From: Micromonospora sp. MH99
GTDB lineage: Bacteria; Actinomycetota; Actinomycetes; Mycobacteriales; Micromonosporaceae
NCBI RefSeq assembly: GCF_021442385.1
Contig: NZ_MUZA01000009.1
Span: forward strand, 1 to 64,000
Direction of reading: 5' to 3'
Length of the DNA stretch: 64,000 bases
Under the pieces are notes generated by a model. The model saw only the letters and a program-made list of their open reading frames with translations. It ran no database searches and was not told where the DNA came from. A program made the position numbers and the translations under genes. Shown here in pieces: positions 25,471-32,883 of the stretch (positions are counted from its first letter, which is position 1; the number at the start of each line of letters is the position of its first letter).

Positions 25471-27264
25471 TCAGGCGGCGAGTGTGGCGTAGCGGCCGTT
25501 GCGGTCGAGCAGGCTGTTGTGGTCGCCGGTCTCGACGATCCTGCCGTGGTCGAGTACGGCGATCTGGTCGGCGTCGTGGATCGTGGACAGGCGGTGGGCG
25601 ATGGTGATTGTCGTACGCCCCTGCGCGAGCACGTCGAACGCTCGCTGCACGGCGCGTTCGGTCTCGGTGTCCAGTGCGCTGGTGGCCTCGTCGAGGACCA
25701 GGATGCGCGGGTCGCGCAGCAGCGTACGGGCGATGGCGAGTCGTTGCTTCTCGCCGCCGGAGAACCGGTGCCCGCGGGAGCCGACCATCGTGTCGTACCC
25801 GTCGGGCAGGCCGGCGATGAGGTCGTGGATCTGGGCGGCACGGGCGGCGGCCTCGATCTCGGCGTCGGTGGCGTCCGGCCGGGCGTAGCGCAGGTTCTCC
25901 CGGACGGTGGTGTGCAGCAGGTACGTCTCCTGGCTGACGACGCCGACGATCGCGGCCAGGTCGGTCAGGCGCAGGTCGCGCAGATCGATGCCGTCGATGG
26001 TGATCCGGCCTGCGGTGGGGTCGTGCAGGCGGCTGACCAGTCCGGCGAGGGTGCTCTTGCCGGAGCCGGTCTCGCCGACGAGGGCGAGGCTGGTGCCGGC
26101 CGGCACGTCGAGGGTGATGCCGGCGAGGGCTGCGGTGTCGCTGCCGGGGTAGCCGAAGGTGACGTCGTCCAGGCGCAGGTGTCCGCGGACCCGGGCGGGG
26201 TCGAGGCGGACCGGCTCGGTGGGGTCGGCCACGTCGACCGGCAGGTCGAGGTATTCGAAGATCCGGGCGAACAGCGCCAGCGAGGCGGTCAGCGACACGC
26301 CCACGTTGAGCAGGCCCATCAGGGGGCGGAACAGGCCGCCCTGCAGGGCGGTGAAGGCGACCAGGGTGCCGATGCTCAGCGTGCCGGCGGTGCCGGGCAG
26401 GCCGGCGGCGAGGTAGATGACCGCCGGCACGGCGGCGAAGATGATGCTCATCGAGGCCATCCGCCAGCGGCCGGCCAGCTCGCTGCGCAGCTCCAGGTCG
26501 ACGAGGCGGGCCGATGAGGCGGTGAACCTGTCGATCAGGGCGGGGCCGGTGCCGAGGGTCTTGGAGAGTTGTACGCCGCTGATCGACAGCCCCTCCTCGA
26601 CTGTGACGTTGAGGTCGGCGAGTTCACGCTGGCGCTGGTCGGTGATCTCGCGGCGCATCCGGGCGACCCGGCGGGTCAGCCAGACGGCCGGCGGGAGGAC
26701 CACGAGCGAGACCAGGGAGAGCTGCCAGGAGAGCGCGACCATGGCGACGGCGGTGGCGACCACTGTGGTGAGGTTGGCGGCGACGGCGGTGGCGGTGGAG
26801 GTGACCACGGACTGCATGCCGCCGATGTCGTTGGTGATGCGGGACTGCACCTCGCCGGTGCGGGTGCGGGTGAAGAAGCCGAGTGACTGCCGCTGGAGGT
26901 GGCTGAACACGTCGGTGCGCAGCCGGTGCATGACCCGCTGCCCGACCTGGGTGGAGATCCAGGTCTGGACGACGCCGAGGGCGGCGGTCACGGCGGCCAC
27001 GGCGACCATGCCGAGGACCAGCCAGACCAGCAGGGTCACGTCGCCCTGCGGAAGGGCACTGTCGATCACTTCTCGCAGCAGGAACGGGCTGGCCATCGCG
27101 ACGATTGAGGAGAGCACGATGATCGCGGTGACGATGGCCAGCGCGGGCCGGTGGGGGGTGAACAGGCGGCCGATGCGGCGCAGGGACACCTGGCGGGCCT
27201 GCGTCTTCTCCTCGGCGCTGACGGTGCGGTGGCCGCGGTCGCGGCCCATGGGGGTGCGTTCCAA
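25471..27264 (-). CDS. ABC exporter, fused permease and ATPase
   Basis: 597 aa. An N-terminal type IV exporter membrane domain (about residues 40-320) is followed by an ATPase domain: Walker A GETGSGKST, Q-loop VVSQETYLLH, signature FSGGEKQRLAIART, Walker B ILVLDEATSALD and the switch His in TIAHRLSTI. It works as a homo- or heterodimer to expel a substrate, possibly a drug. TTG at 27264 has GGAAGG about 9 bases upstream; an internal ATG at 27249 is an alternative. It is divergent from a MarR gene with an operator between them (27293-27313), so it is probably repressed by that protein and induced by its substrate. Confidence 0.9.
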   Translation of the reverse strand: MERTPMGRDRGHRTVSAEEKTQARQVSLRRIGRLFTPHRPALAIVTAIIVLSSIVAMASPFLLREVIDSALPQGDVTLLVWLVLGMVAVAAVTAALGVVQTWISTQVGQRVMHRLRTDVFSHLQRQSLGFFTRTRTGEVQSRITNDIGGMQSVVTSTATAVAANLTTVVATAVAMVALSWQLSLVSLVVLPPAVWLTRRVARMRREITDQRQRELADLNVTVEEGLSISGVQLSKTLGTGPALIDRFTASSARLVDLELRSELAGRWRMASMSIIFAAVPAVIYLAAGLPGTAGTLSIGTLVAFTALQGGLFRPLMGLLNVGVSLTASLALFARIFEYLDLPVDVADPTEPVRLDPARVRGHLRLDDVTFGYPGSDTAALAGITLDVPAGTSLALVGETGSGKSTLAGLVSRLHDPTAGRITIDGIDLRDLRLTDLAAIVGVVSQETYLLHTTVRENLRYARPDATDAEIEAAARAAQIHDLIAGLPDGYDTMVGSRGHRFSGGEKQRLAIARTLLRDPRILVLDEATSALDTETERAVQRAFDVLAQGRTTITIAHRLSTIHDADQIAVLDHGRIVETGDHNSLLDRNGRYATLAA

Positions 27265-27292
27265 GGGGCACTGCCTTCCAGTCGGGATATGC

Positions 27293-27313
27293 TGAGGTTA
27301 CCTCAACATGAGG
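27293..27313. promoter_or_regulatory. Putative MarR operator
   Basis: TGAGGTTACCTCA (27293-27305) is a near-perfect palindrome with arms TGAGGT/ACCTCA, overlapped by CCTCAACATGAGG (27301-27313). Three alternating TGAGG half-sites lie between the divergent ABC exporter and MarR starts. Confidence 0.6.
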
Positions 27314-27332
27314 GAACAACAGTATCGGCTGC

Positions 27333-27338
27333 TACCGT
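27333..27338 (+). promoter_or_regulatory. Leaderless -10 (TACCGT) of MarR gene
   Basis: TACCGT is six bases before the GTG at 27345, so transcription should start at or next to the start codon. No ribosome-binding site is present. Confidence 0.45.
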
Positions 27339-27344
27339 ATTCCG

Positions 27345-27773
27345 GTGACCGAGGACACCACCGACAGCGGCGACGAGAGCCTCGCCGAGACGTTCTGGGC
27401 GGTCGCGTCCCGTCTGCGCCGACAGACCCGGGAGTCGTTGGCGCCGTGGGACGTCACCCCCAGCCAGTCCCGGGCGCTCGGGGTGCTCGGCCGGCACGGC
27501 GAGGTACGCCCCGGCACACTCGCCGAGCACCTGCACATCGCGCCCCGCTCGGCCACCGAGGTCGTCGACGATCTGCAGGCCCGAGGGCTCGTCGAGCGCC
27601 GACCCGACCCGGCCGACCGCCGGGCGACCCTGGTCGCGCTCACCGACGAGGGCACCCGCGTCAGCGCCGCCATCCGGGCCGCCCGCCGCGCCGAGGCCGA
27701 TCGCTTCTTCGGGCACCTCCCCGACAGCGATCGCGCCGAACTGGCCCGCATCCTGCGCACGCTGCGCGCATAA
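27345..27773 (+). CDS. MarR family transcriptional regulator
   Basis: 142 aa, GTG 27345. Winged helix: PSQSRALGVLGRHGEVRPGTLAEHLHIAPRSATEVVDDLQARGLVERRPDPADRRATLVALTDEG includes the recognition helix and the wing with the conserved DxRR. Flanking helices form the dimer. It probably represses the divergent ABC exporter and itself through the palindrome at 27293-27313. No ligand is predictable. Confidence 0.9.
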   Translation: MTEDTTDSGDESLAETFWAVASRLRRQTRESLAPWDVTPSQSRALGVLGRHGEVRPGTLAEHLHIAPRSATEVVDDLQARGLVERRPDPADRRATLVALTDEGTRVSAAIRAARRAEADRFFGHLPDSDRAELARILRTLRA

Positions 27774-27859
27774 CCGCCCCGCGCGCGGGTAGGCAGCCGC
27801 CCCGTTCGTTCGCCGGACCCCCGCCACCACCAGCCGGGGAGACGTGACAGGAGGCGCTC

Positions 27860-27892
27860 ATGTCTGCCCTGAACCACCACCACCCCGCCTGA
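27860..27892 (+). CDS. Possible leader peptide MSALNHHHPA
   Basis: A 10-codon ORF with a strong AGGAGG seven bases upstream of its ATG. Its TGA overlaps the next gene's ATG (TGATG at 27890-27894), so the following amidotransferase, which has no site of its own, is probably translated by coupling. Three consecutive His and the short length recall attenuation peptides, but no obvious competing hairpins are seen. A simple coupling ORF or a misplaced start of a longer frame are alternatives. Confidence 0.4.
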   Translation: MSALNHHHPA

Positions 27893-29676
27893 TGTGCGGG
27901 ATCAGCGGGGAGGCGCGCTTCGACGGCCGGTCGCCCGACGCGGCGGCGGTCACCCGGATGACCGAGGCGATGCGCTCGCGCGGCCCGGACGACGAGGGCC
28001 TGTACGCCGACGACTGGGTGCTCCTCGGGCACCGGCGGCTGACCATCATCGACCTGTCCGATGCCGGTGGTCAACCGATGGTGCGCGACGACCTGGGCCT
28101 GGCACTGGTCTTCAACGGGTGCATCTACAACTACCCGCAGCTGCGCGAGGAGCTGCGCAACGCCGGGTACTCCTTCCACTCCACCAGCGACACCGAGGTG
28201 ATCCTGGTGGCGTACGCCCACTGGGGTGAACGTTTCGTCGACCACCTGGTCGGCATGTTCGCGATCGGGCTGGTCGACAGGCCACGGCGGCGGCTGATCC
28301 TGGCTCGCGACCGGCTCGGCATCAAACCGCTCTACCTCGCCGAGGCACCGGGACGGCTGCGGTTCGCCTCCACCCTGCCCGCGCTGCTGGCCGCCGGCGA
28401 CGTCGACACGGGCATCGATCCGGTGGCGCTGCACCACTATCTGTCCTGGCACTCCATCGTGCCCGCGCCGCGCACCGTGCTGCGCGGTGTGCGCAAGCTG
28501 CCGCCCGCCACCGTGCGGGTGATCGAGGCCGACGGGCGCAGCCGGGAGCAGGTGTACTGGCAGCCCGACTACGTACGGGAGCCGGCCGACGCGGGGATGG
28601 ACGCCGCCGACTGGCGGGCCGCGATCGGCGACGCGCTGCGCGCGGCGGTACGTCGGCGGCTGGTCGCCGACGTCCCGGTCGGGGTGCTGCTCTCCGGCGG
28701 CCTGGACTCCAGCCTCATCGTGGCGCTGCTCGCCGAGGCAGGCCAGGAGCACCTGCGCACGTTCAGCATCGGCTTCGACAGCCGGGGCGACGAGTCCGGC
28801 GACGAGTTCCACTACTCCGACCTGGTGGCCCGCGCGTACGACACCGACCACCATCGGATCCGGCTCGCCGACGATGACCTGGCGCCCGCCGTACGACGCG
28901 CCGTGCTGGCCATGACCGAGCCGATGGGCAGCCACGACGTGGTCGCCTTCCACCTGCTGTCGGAGCAGGTGGCGCGGCACGTGAAGGTGGCGCAGTCCGG
29001 GCAGGGCGCCGACGAGGTGTTCGCCGGCTACGGCTACCACCAGCCGTTGACCGAGGCGCCCCGTCACGGCGCCGCCGAGACGTTCGCCGCCGCCTTCTTC
29101 GACCGTGACCACGACGAGCTGCGCGCCATCGTCGGCCCGGCGTACGCGCTGGAACACGACGCCAGTCGCGACCTGCTCACCGGCCACCTCGCCGCGCCCG
29201 GGGCGCAGACCGCGCTGGACGCCGTCCTGCGCCTGGACACCCACCTGATGCTCCCCGACGACCCGGTGAAGCGGGTGGACAGCATGTCCATGGCCTGGGG
29301 GCTGGAGGTGCGTACGCCGTTCCTGGATCAGGACCTGGTCACCCTCGCCGCGCACTGCCCACCGGAGCACAAGGTGGCCCAGGGCGGCAAGGGGGTGCTC
29401 AAGGAGGTCGCCCGGGAGGTGCTGCCGGCCGAGGTGATCGACCGGCCGAAGGGCTACTTCCCGGTGCCGGCGCTGCGCAACGTGGACGGGCCGGTGCGCG
29501 AGCTGGTCGCCGAGGCGTTGCAGGCCCCGGTCGCGCGCGAGCGGGGCCTGTTCCGCCCCGAGTACGTGGCGCGGCTGCTCGCCGAGCCGGACCGCGCCGA
29601 GGCCGCCGCGGGCAGCAACAAGCTGTGGCAGCTCGGTCTGCTGGAACTGTGGTTGCAGACCCACGACATCCGGTGA
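27892..29676 (+). CDS. N-acetylglutaminylglutamine amidotransferase (asparagine synthase family)
   Basis: 594 aa starting MCGISGEARF. Cys2 is the glutaminase nucleophile; RDRLGIKPLY is part of the GATase domain; the synthetase domain has the PP-loop VLLSGGLDSSL (residues 266-276). The run ASTLPALLAAGDVDTGIDPVALHHYLSWHSIVPAPRT and SQSGQGADEVFAGYGY-like words are characteristic of the enzyme that amidates the osmolyte NAGGN in the TIGR03104 family. In other bacteria it pairs with an ATP-grasp acetyltransferase and a peptidase; neither is next to it here. It starts at the stop of a tiny ORF, so start choice is well fixed. Confidence 0.82.
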   Translation: MCGISGEARFDGRSPDAAAVTRMTEAMRSRGPDDEGLYADDWVLLGHRRLTIIDLSDAGGQPMVRDDLGLALVFNGCIYNYPQLREELRNAGYSFHSTSDTEVILVAYAHWGERFVDHLVGMFAIGLVDRPRRRLILARDRLGIKPLYLAEAPGRLRFASTLPALLAAGDVDTGIDPVALHHYLSWHSIVPAPRTVLRGVRKLPPATVRVIEADGRSREQVYWQPDYVREPADAGMDAADWRAAIGDALRAAVRRRLVADVPVGVLLSGGLDSSLIVALLAEAGQEHLRTFSIGFDSRGDESGDEFHYSDLVARAYDTDHHRIRLADDDLAPAVRRAVLAMTEPMGSHDVVAFHLLSEQVARHVKVAQSGQGADEVFAGYGYHQPLTEAPRHGAAETFAAAFFDRDHDELRAIVGPAYALEHDASRDLLTGHLAAPGAQTALDAVLRLDTHLMLPDDPVKRVDSMSMAWGLEVRTPFLDQDLVTLAAHCPPEHKVAQGGKGVLKEVAREVLPAEVIDRPKGYFPVPALRNVDGPVRELVAEALQAPVARERGLFRPEYVARLLAEPDRAEAAAGSNKLWQLGLLELWLQTHDIR

Positions 29677-29687
29677 ACCGCGCCGCA

Positions 29688-29702
29688 CCCGCGAGACGCG
29701 GG
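29688..29702. terminator. Short hairpin between convergent genes
   Basis: CCCGCG (29688-29693) and CGCGGG (29697-29702) flank AGA, directly after the amidotransferase and before the end of the convergent ligase gene. It is a GC-only hairpin without a U-tract. Confidence 0.4.
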
Positions 29703-29709
29703 CCGCTCG

Positions 29710-30843
29710 TCAGCCGGCGGCGGTGTGCGCGGCGAGGTCGTCGATGACCGCGAGCAGATCCCCGGTGTGCTCCAGCACCCGTCGCTGTCGGGTCGCGCCG
29801 GTACCGTCGCGGCGCAGCCGGGCCAGTTGGGCCAGCACGTAGCCGAGATCGCCGTGACGCAGCAGCGCCGGGGCGATCGCCGCCATCAGCTCGTCCACCA
29901 GGTCCCAGGCTGGTCGGGTGCCGCCGGCGCGGAGGTCGATCAGCTCGCCGTCCAGGCCGTCGTGGGCCGCCCGCCAGTGCGCCGCGGCGACGAGACAGTC
30001 GCGCACGGGTGGGGCGAGCGCACCGGCGCGTACGTCGTCGGCAAGTGTCGCGACCAGGCTGCGGACCAGGGCGGCGACCAGCACTGCGTCGTCCACCGTC
30101 GGACAGACGTCACCGACACGGACCTCCACCGTCGGGTACGCCGACGACGGCCGGGCGTACCAGTAGACCATCGCCGCGTCCAGCATGATGCCGGCGGCGA
30201 TCAGCTCGTCGACGGTGCGGTCGTAGTCGGCGACCGAGTCGAAGTACGGCGTCGGCCCGATGCTGGGCCAGCGCTCCAACTGCATCGACCGCCAGCTGGC
30301 GTGGCCGGTGTCGTACCCGTCGTGCAGCGGCGAGTTGGTGGTGATGGCCTGCACCACCGGCAGCCACACCCGCAGGTGGTTGCAGACCTGCACGGCCAGC
30401 TCCCGGTCCGGGAGCCCGACGTGCACGTGACAGCCGCAGACCGCCGGGTCGTGCGCCACCGGCCCGTACCGCCGGGACATCGCGTGGTAGCGCGGCCGGT
30501 CGGGCACCGTCCGGTGCGGCTCGGCCACCGGGGTGGCGCCGACCGCCACGAGCCGGGCCCCGGCCGCTGCGGCGGCCTCGACGGCGGAGCGGCGCAGCGT
30601 CACCAGGTGGGTGCGCAGCTCGGTGAGATCGGCGCAGACCGGGGTGACCATCTCCACCATGCTGTGCCGGAACTCCTGGCGGCTCTGGTCGCGGGCCGGG
30701 CCGCGCAGCGCGGCCAGCACCTGGTCGGCCACCGGCAGGTTCCGGCCGCTGTCCGGGTCGAGCAGCAGGAACTCCTCCTCGACGCCGAGGGTGAGGGTGC
30801 CGAGGTCGGGCACGGTGTCGACGGTCGTCGGACGGTACGCCAT
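29710..30843 (-). CDS. Carboxylate-amine ligase (YbdK/GCS2 family), copy 2
   Basis: 377 aa, ATG 30843 with GGAGG five bases upstream. Motifs LTLGVEEEFLLLDPDSGR, CGCHVHVGLPDRELAV, NSPLHDGYDTGHASWRS and PTVEVRVGDVCPTVDDAV match the GCS2 family more closely to the classic YbdK pattern than copy 1, which has VHVHVQQ in place of CHVHVG. It is convergent with the NAGGN amidotransferase, not in an operon with it. ATP-dependent ligation of a carboxylate, perhaps glutamate, to an amine is predicted. Confidence 0.82.
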   Translation of the reverse strand: MAYRPTTVDTVPDLGTLTLGVEEEFLLLDPDSGRNLPVADQVLAALRGPARDQSRQEFRHSMVEMVTPVCADLTELRTHLVTLRRSAVEAAAAAGARLVAVGATPVAEPHRTVPDRPRYHAMSRRYGPVAHDPAVCGCHVHVGLPDRELAVQVCNHLRVWLPVVQAITTNSPLHDGYDTGHASWRSMQLERWPSIGPTPYFDSVADYDRTVDELIAAGIMLDAAMVYWYARPSSAYPTVEVRVGDVCPTVDDAVLVAALVRSLVATLADDVRAGALAPPVRDCLVAAAHWRAAHDGLDGELIDLRAGGTRPAWDLVDELMAAIAPALLRHGDLGYVLAQLARLRRDGTGATRQRRVLEHTGDLLAVIDDLAAHTAAG

Positions 30844-31048
30844 GGCCGCCTCCATCCGCTGCTGCGGCCACGGGTGGACACCCCGGCCGACGGGCGGCTC
30901 GGTTTCCCGGCCCGGGCGGGCGGCAAACGCGCGCTCGGCCCCGGTGGCAGCGCCGCCCCGGCCGTCCGGTTTCGGGTGCTGTGTCCGCCGTAGCGGTGGC
31001 CGTCCGGCAAGTCCGGAGTCGCGTCGTGCCGCGGTGGGCGGTCGACCG

Positions 31049-32068
31049 TCAGGGTGCGACGTCGACCAGCACCTTGCCGACCGCGCCGTCCTGCACCGCC
31101 CGGTGCGCGTCGGCGGTGTGGTGCAGCGGGAAGCGGTGCAGTGGCAGGCCGTGCCGCGCGCCGACCGGCATTGCGCCGTCCCGCACCGCGGCGGCGACGT
31201 CCTCGACGGCTGCGGCGCGCGCCTGGGGGCCGGCGGTGTAGAGCACCAGGAACTGCAGGCGCGTGTTGAGCACCATGTTCTGCCCGACGTTGAGCTCGAC
31301 GGGCCGCCCGCCCTGGTTGGCGTACGTCGCGATCGTGCCGCGGGCGCGCAGCACGGCCAGGTCCAGAGCGAGGTTGGCGCCCAGCGCCACCTCGGCGACG
31401 ATGTCGACGCCGTCGGGGGCGACGGCGCGGATGGCGGCGGCCGGGTCGCCCTCGCGGTAGTTGACCGTGTGGTGGGCTCCGGCGGCGGTGGCCAGCCTGG
31501 CCTTCTCCGGGCCACTGACCGTGCTGATCACGGTGGCACCCGCCCAGCGGGCGAGTTGGATCACCGCGTGGCCGACCGCGCCGGCCCCGCCGGCGGCGAG
31601 CACCACCGTGCCGTCGAGCGCGCCGGGGTGCAGACGGCGTGGCCCGCCCTCGGCGACGGTCAGCGCACGGTGAGCGGTGAGCGCGGGCACGCCGAGCGAG
31701 GCGCCGACGTCGAACCCGGCCTCGTCGGGCAGCGGCACCGCCTGATCGGCGGGTACGACGGTGAACTCGGCGGCGGTGCCGGTGGGTCGCCCGGCGGCGG
31801 CCATGAACAGCCACACCCGCTGACCGATGCGGCCCGGGTCGACCCCGTCACCGACGGCGTCGATGACACCTGCCCCGTCGAGGTGCGGGGTGATCTCGGG
31901 GAACAGCTTGCGGTGGGCGACGCCGGAGCGGGCCTGCCAGTCGGTCGGGTTGACCCCGGACACGGCGACCCGGACGCGGACGTCGCCGGGTGCGGGCGTG
32001 GGCCGGTCACGCTCGACGAGGTGCAGGACGTCGGGGCCGCCGTTGTCGCGGTAGATGATCGCCTTCAA
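31049..32068 (-). CDS. Quinone oxidoreductase-like zinc-free alcohol dehydrogenase family
   Basis: 339 aa, MDR superfamily without structural-zinc Cys cluster. Features: KAIIYRDNGGPDVLHLVERDRPTPAPGDVRVRV, TDWQARSGV, GTAAEFTVVPADQAVPLP, and Rossmann AAGGAGAVGHAVIQLARWAGATVISTVSG. It would reduce a quinone or enone with NADPH. The frame begins at a TTG (32068) without a strong site; no in-frame ATG fits better. It is divergent from an ArsR gene with a 12-bp inverted repeat between, suggesting redox- or electrophile-responsive repression by that protein. Confidence 0.85.
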   Translation of the reverse strand: MKAIIYRDNGGPDVLHLVERDRPTPAPGDVRVRVAVSGVNPTDWQARSGVAHRKLFPEITPHLDGAGVIDAVGDGVDPGRIGQRVWLFMAAAGRPTGTAAEFTVVPADQAVPLPDEAGFDVGASLGVPALTAHRALTVAEGGPRRLHPGALDGTVVLAAGGAGAVGHAVIQLARWAGATVISTVSGPEKARLATAAGAHHTVNYREGDPAAAIRAVAPDGVDIVAEVALGANLALDLAVLRARGTIATYANQGGRPVELNVGQNMVLNTRLQFLVLYTAGPQARAAAVEDVAAAVRDGAMPVGARHGLPLHRFPLHHTADAHRAVQDGAVGKVLVDVAP

Positions 32069-32080
32069 GGTCCATCCAAT

Positions 32081-32123
32081 GTTCGATCTGCGTCGTACTG
32101 TTCGAGCCAGATCGAACAGTACG
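32081..32123. promoter_or_regulatory. Putative ArsR operator
   Basis: CGTACTGTTCGA (32094-32105) and TCGAACAGTACG (32112-32123) are perfect 12-bp arms around GCCAGA. A second pair GTTCGATCTG (32081-32090) and CAGATCGAAC (32108-32117) overlaps it. The site lies just upstream of the oxidoreductase start and would block both divergent promoters. Confidence 0.65.
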
Positions 32124-32153
32124 ATGAGAGTCGTACTTTCCGCAACAGCTGGC

Positions 32154-32159
32154 TAGGCT
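32154..32159 (+). promoter_or_regulatory. Leaderless -10 (TAGGCT) of ArsR gene
   Basis: TAGGCT sits seven bases before the GTG at 32167, with no ribosome-binding site between. Confidence 0.4.
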
Positions 32160-32166
32160 TCGTCCC

Positions 32167-32502
32167 GTGACCGAGGTGATCGAACCCGCCATCGAGACCG
32201 TGACGATCGACGTCGTGCTCAGCGCGCTCGCCGACCCGGTACGGCTCACGCTCGTGCGCGCCCTCGACGCCGCCGGGGACTGGACGTGCGGCAGCGACGC
32301 CCTGCGGGACACCGGCGTCACCATCGGCAAGTCGACGTTGTCGCACCACATCAAGGTGCTGCGCCACGCCGGCCTGATCCGCACCCGCGTCGACGGCATC
32401 CGCCGGCTGGTCACGCTCCGCCACGACGAGGTGGAACAACGGTTTCCCGGGCTGTTGGCCATGCTCCGCGATCCCGACCCCGCCCGTGCCGCCGCGCGGT
32501 AA
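32167..32502 (+). CDS. ArsR family transcriptional regulator
   Basis: 111 aa. VLSALADPVRLTLVRALDAAGDWTCGSDALRDTGVTIGKSTLSHHIKVLRHAGLIRTRVDGIRRLVTLRHDEV is a complete ArsR/SmtB winged helix with recognition helix STLSHHIKVL. Only one Cys is present, so a metal-binding type is unlikely. Expected role: repress itself and the divergent quinone oxidoreductase through the operator at 32081-32123. Confidence 0.9.
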   Translation: MTEVIEPAIETVTIDVVLSALADPVRLTLVRALDAAGDWTCGSDALRDTGVTIGKSTLSHHIKVLRHAGLIRTRVDGIRRLVTLRHDEVEQRFPGLLAMLRDPDPARAAAR

Positions 32503-32689
32503 CCCGCGTCGCGAACGGGTTCCGACAGGCCCGCCGCGCGACCCCGGTCGTACGCCAGGTAACGGCACGGTGGCCAGCGCGTACGGGCTGCGGTGTCGTG
32601 CCGTCCGGGGTCGGGTGCGATGGTGTAGAAAGGCGGAGTGAGCGCAGCGGTGACTCAGGTGCCGGTCTTCGACCGAAGGACGGTCCACG

Positions 32690-32881
32690 GTGGCTGACCA
32701 CGACCAGCCACCCATCGGAGGCACTGTCGGCGCCGCTCTGGTGCAGCTCGGCGACGTCCCTCTGGCGGACCTGCTGGCCGGCGCCGGTGACGGCGTCCTG
32801 GCCCACGTGCTGGGCACGCTCGCCGCCGAGGGTGAGCCGGGCCGGCCCGGCGACGTGTCGGCGTTCGAGTCGAGCTTCTGA
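32690..32881 (+). CDS. fxsA: FxsA, FxSxx-COOH precursor peptide
   Basis: 63 aa beginning MADHDQPPIGG at GTG 32690 with AAGGA about 10 bases upstream, ending VSAFESSF: the last five residues F-E-S-S-F fit the FxSxx-COOH signature exactly. The rest is Ala/Gly/Leu-rich (DVPLADLLAGAGDGVLAHVLGTL), the usual leader-like body. In this family the Phe/Ser C-terminus is thought to be modified by the radical SAM enzyme encoded next. The stop is 2 bases before FxsB, so the two are translated together. Function of the mature product is unknown. Confidence 0.9.
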   Translation: MADHDQPPIGGTVGAALVQLGDVPLADLLAGAGDGVLAHVLGTLAAEGEPGRPGDVSAFESSF

Positions 32882-32883
32882 CC

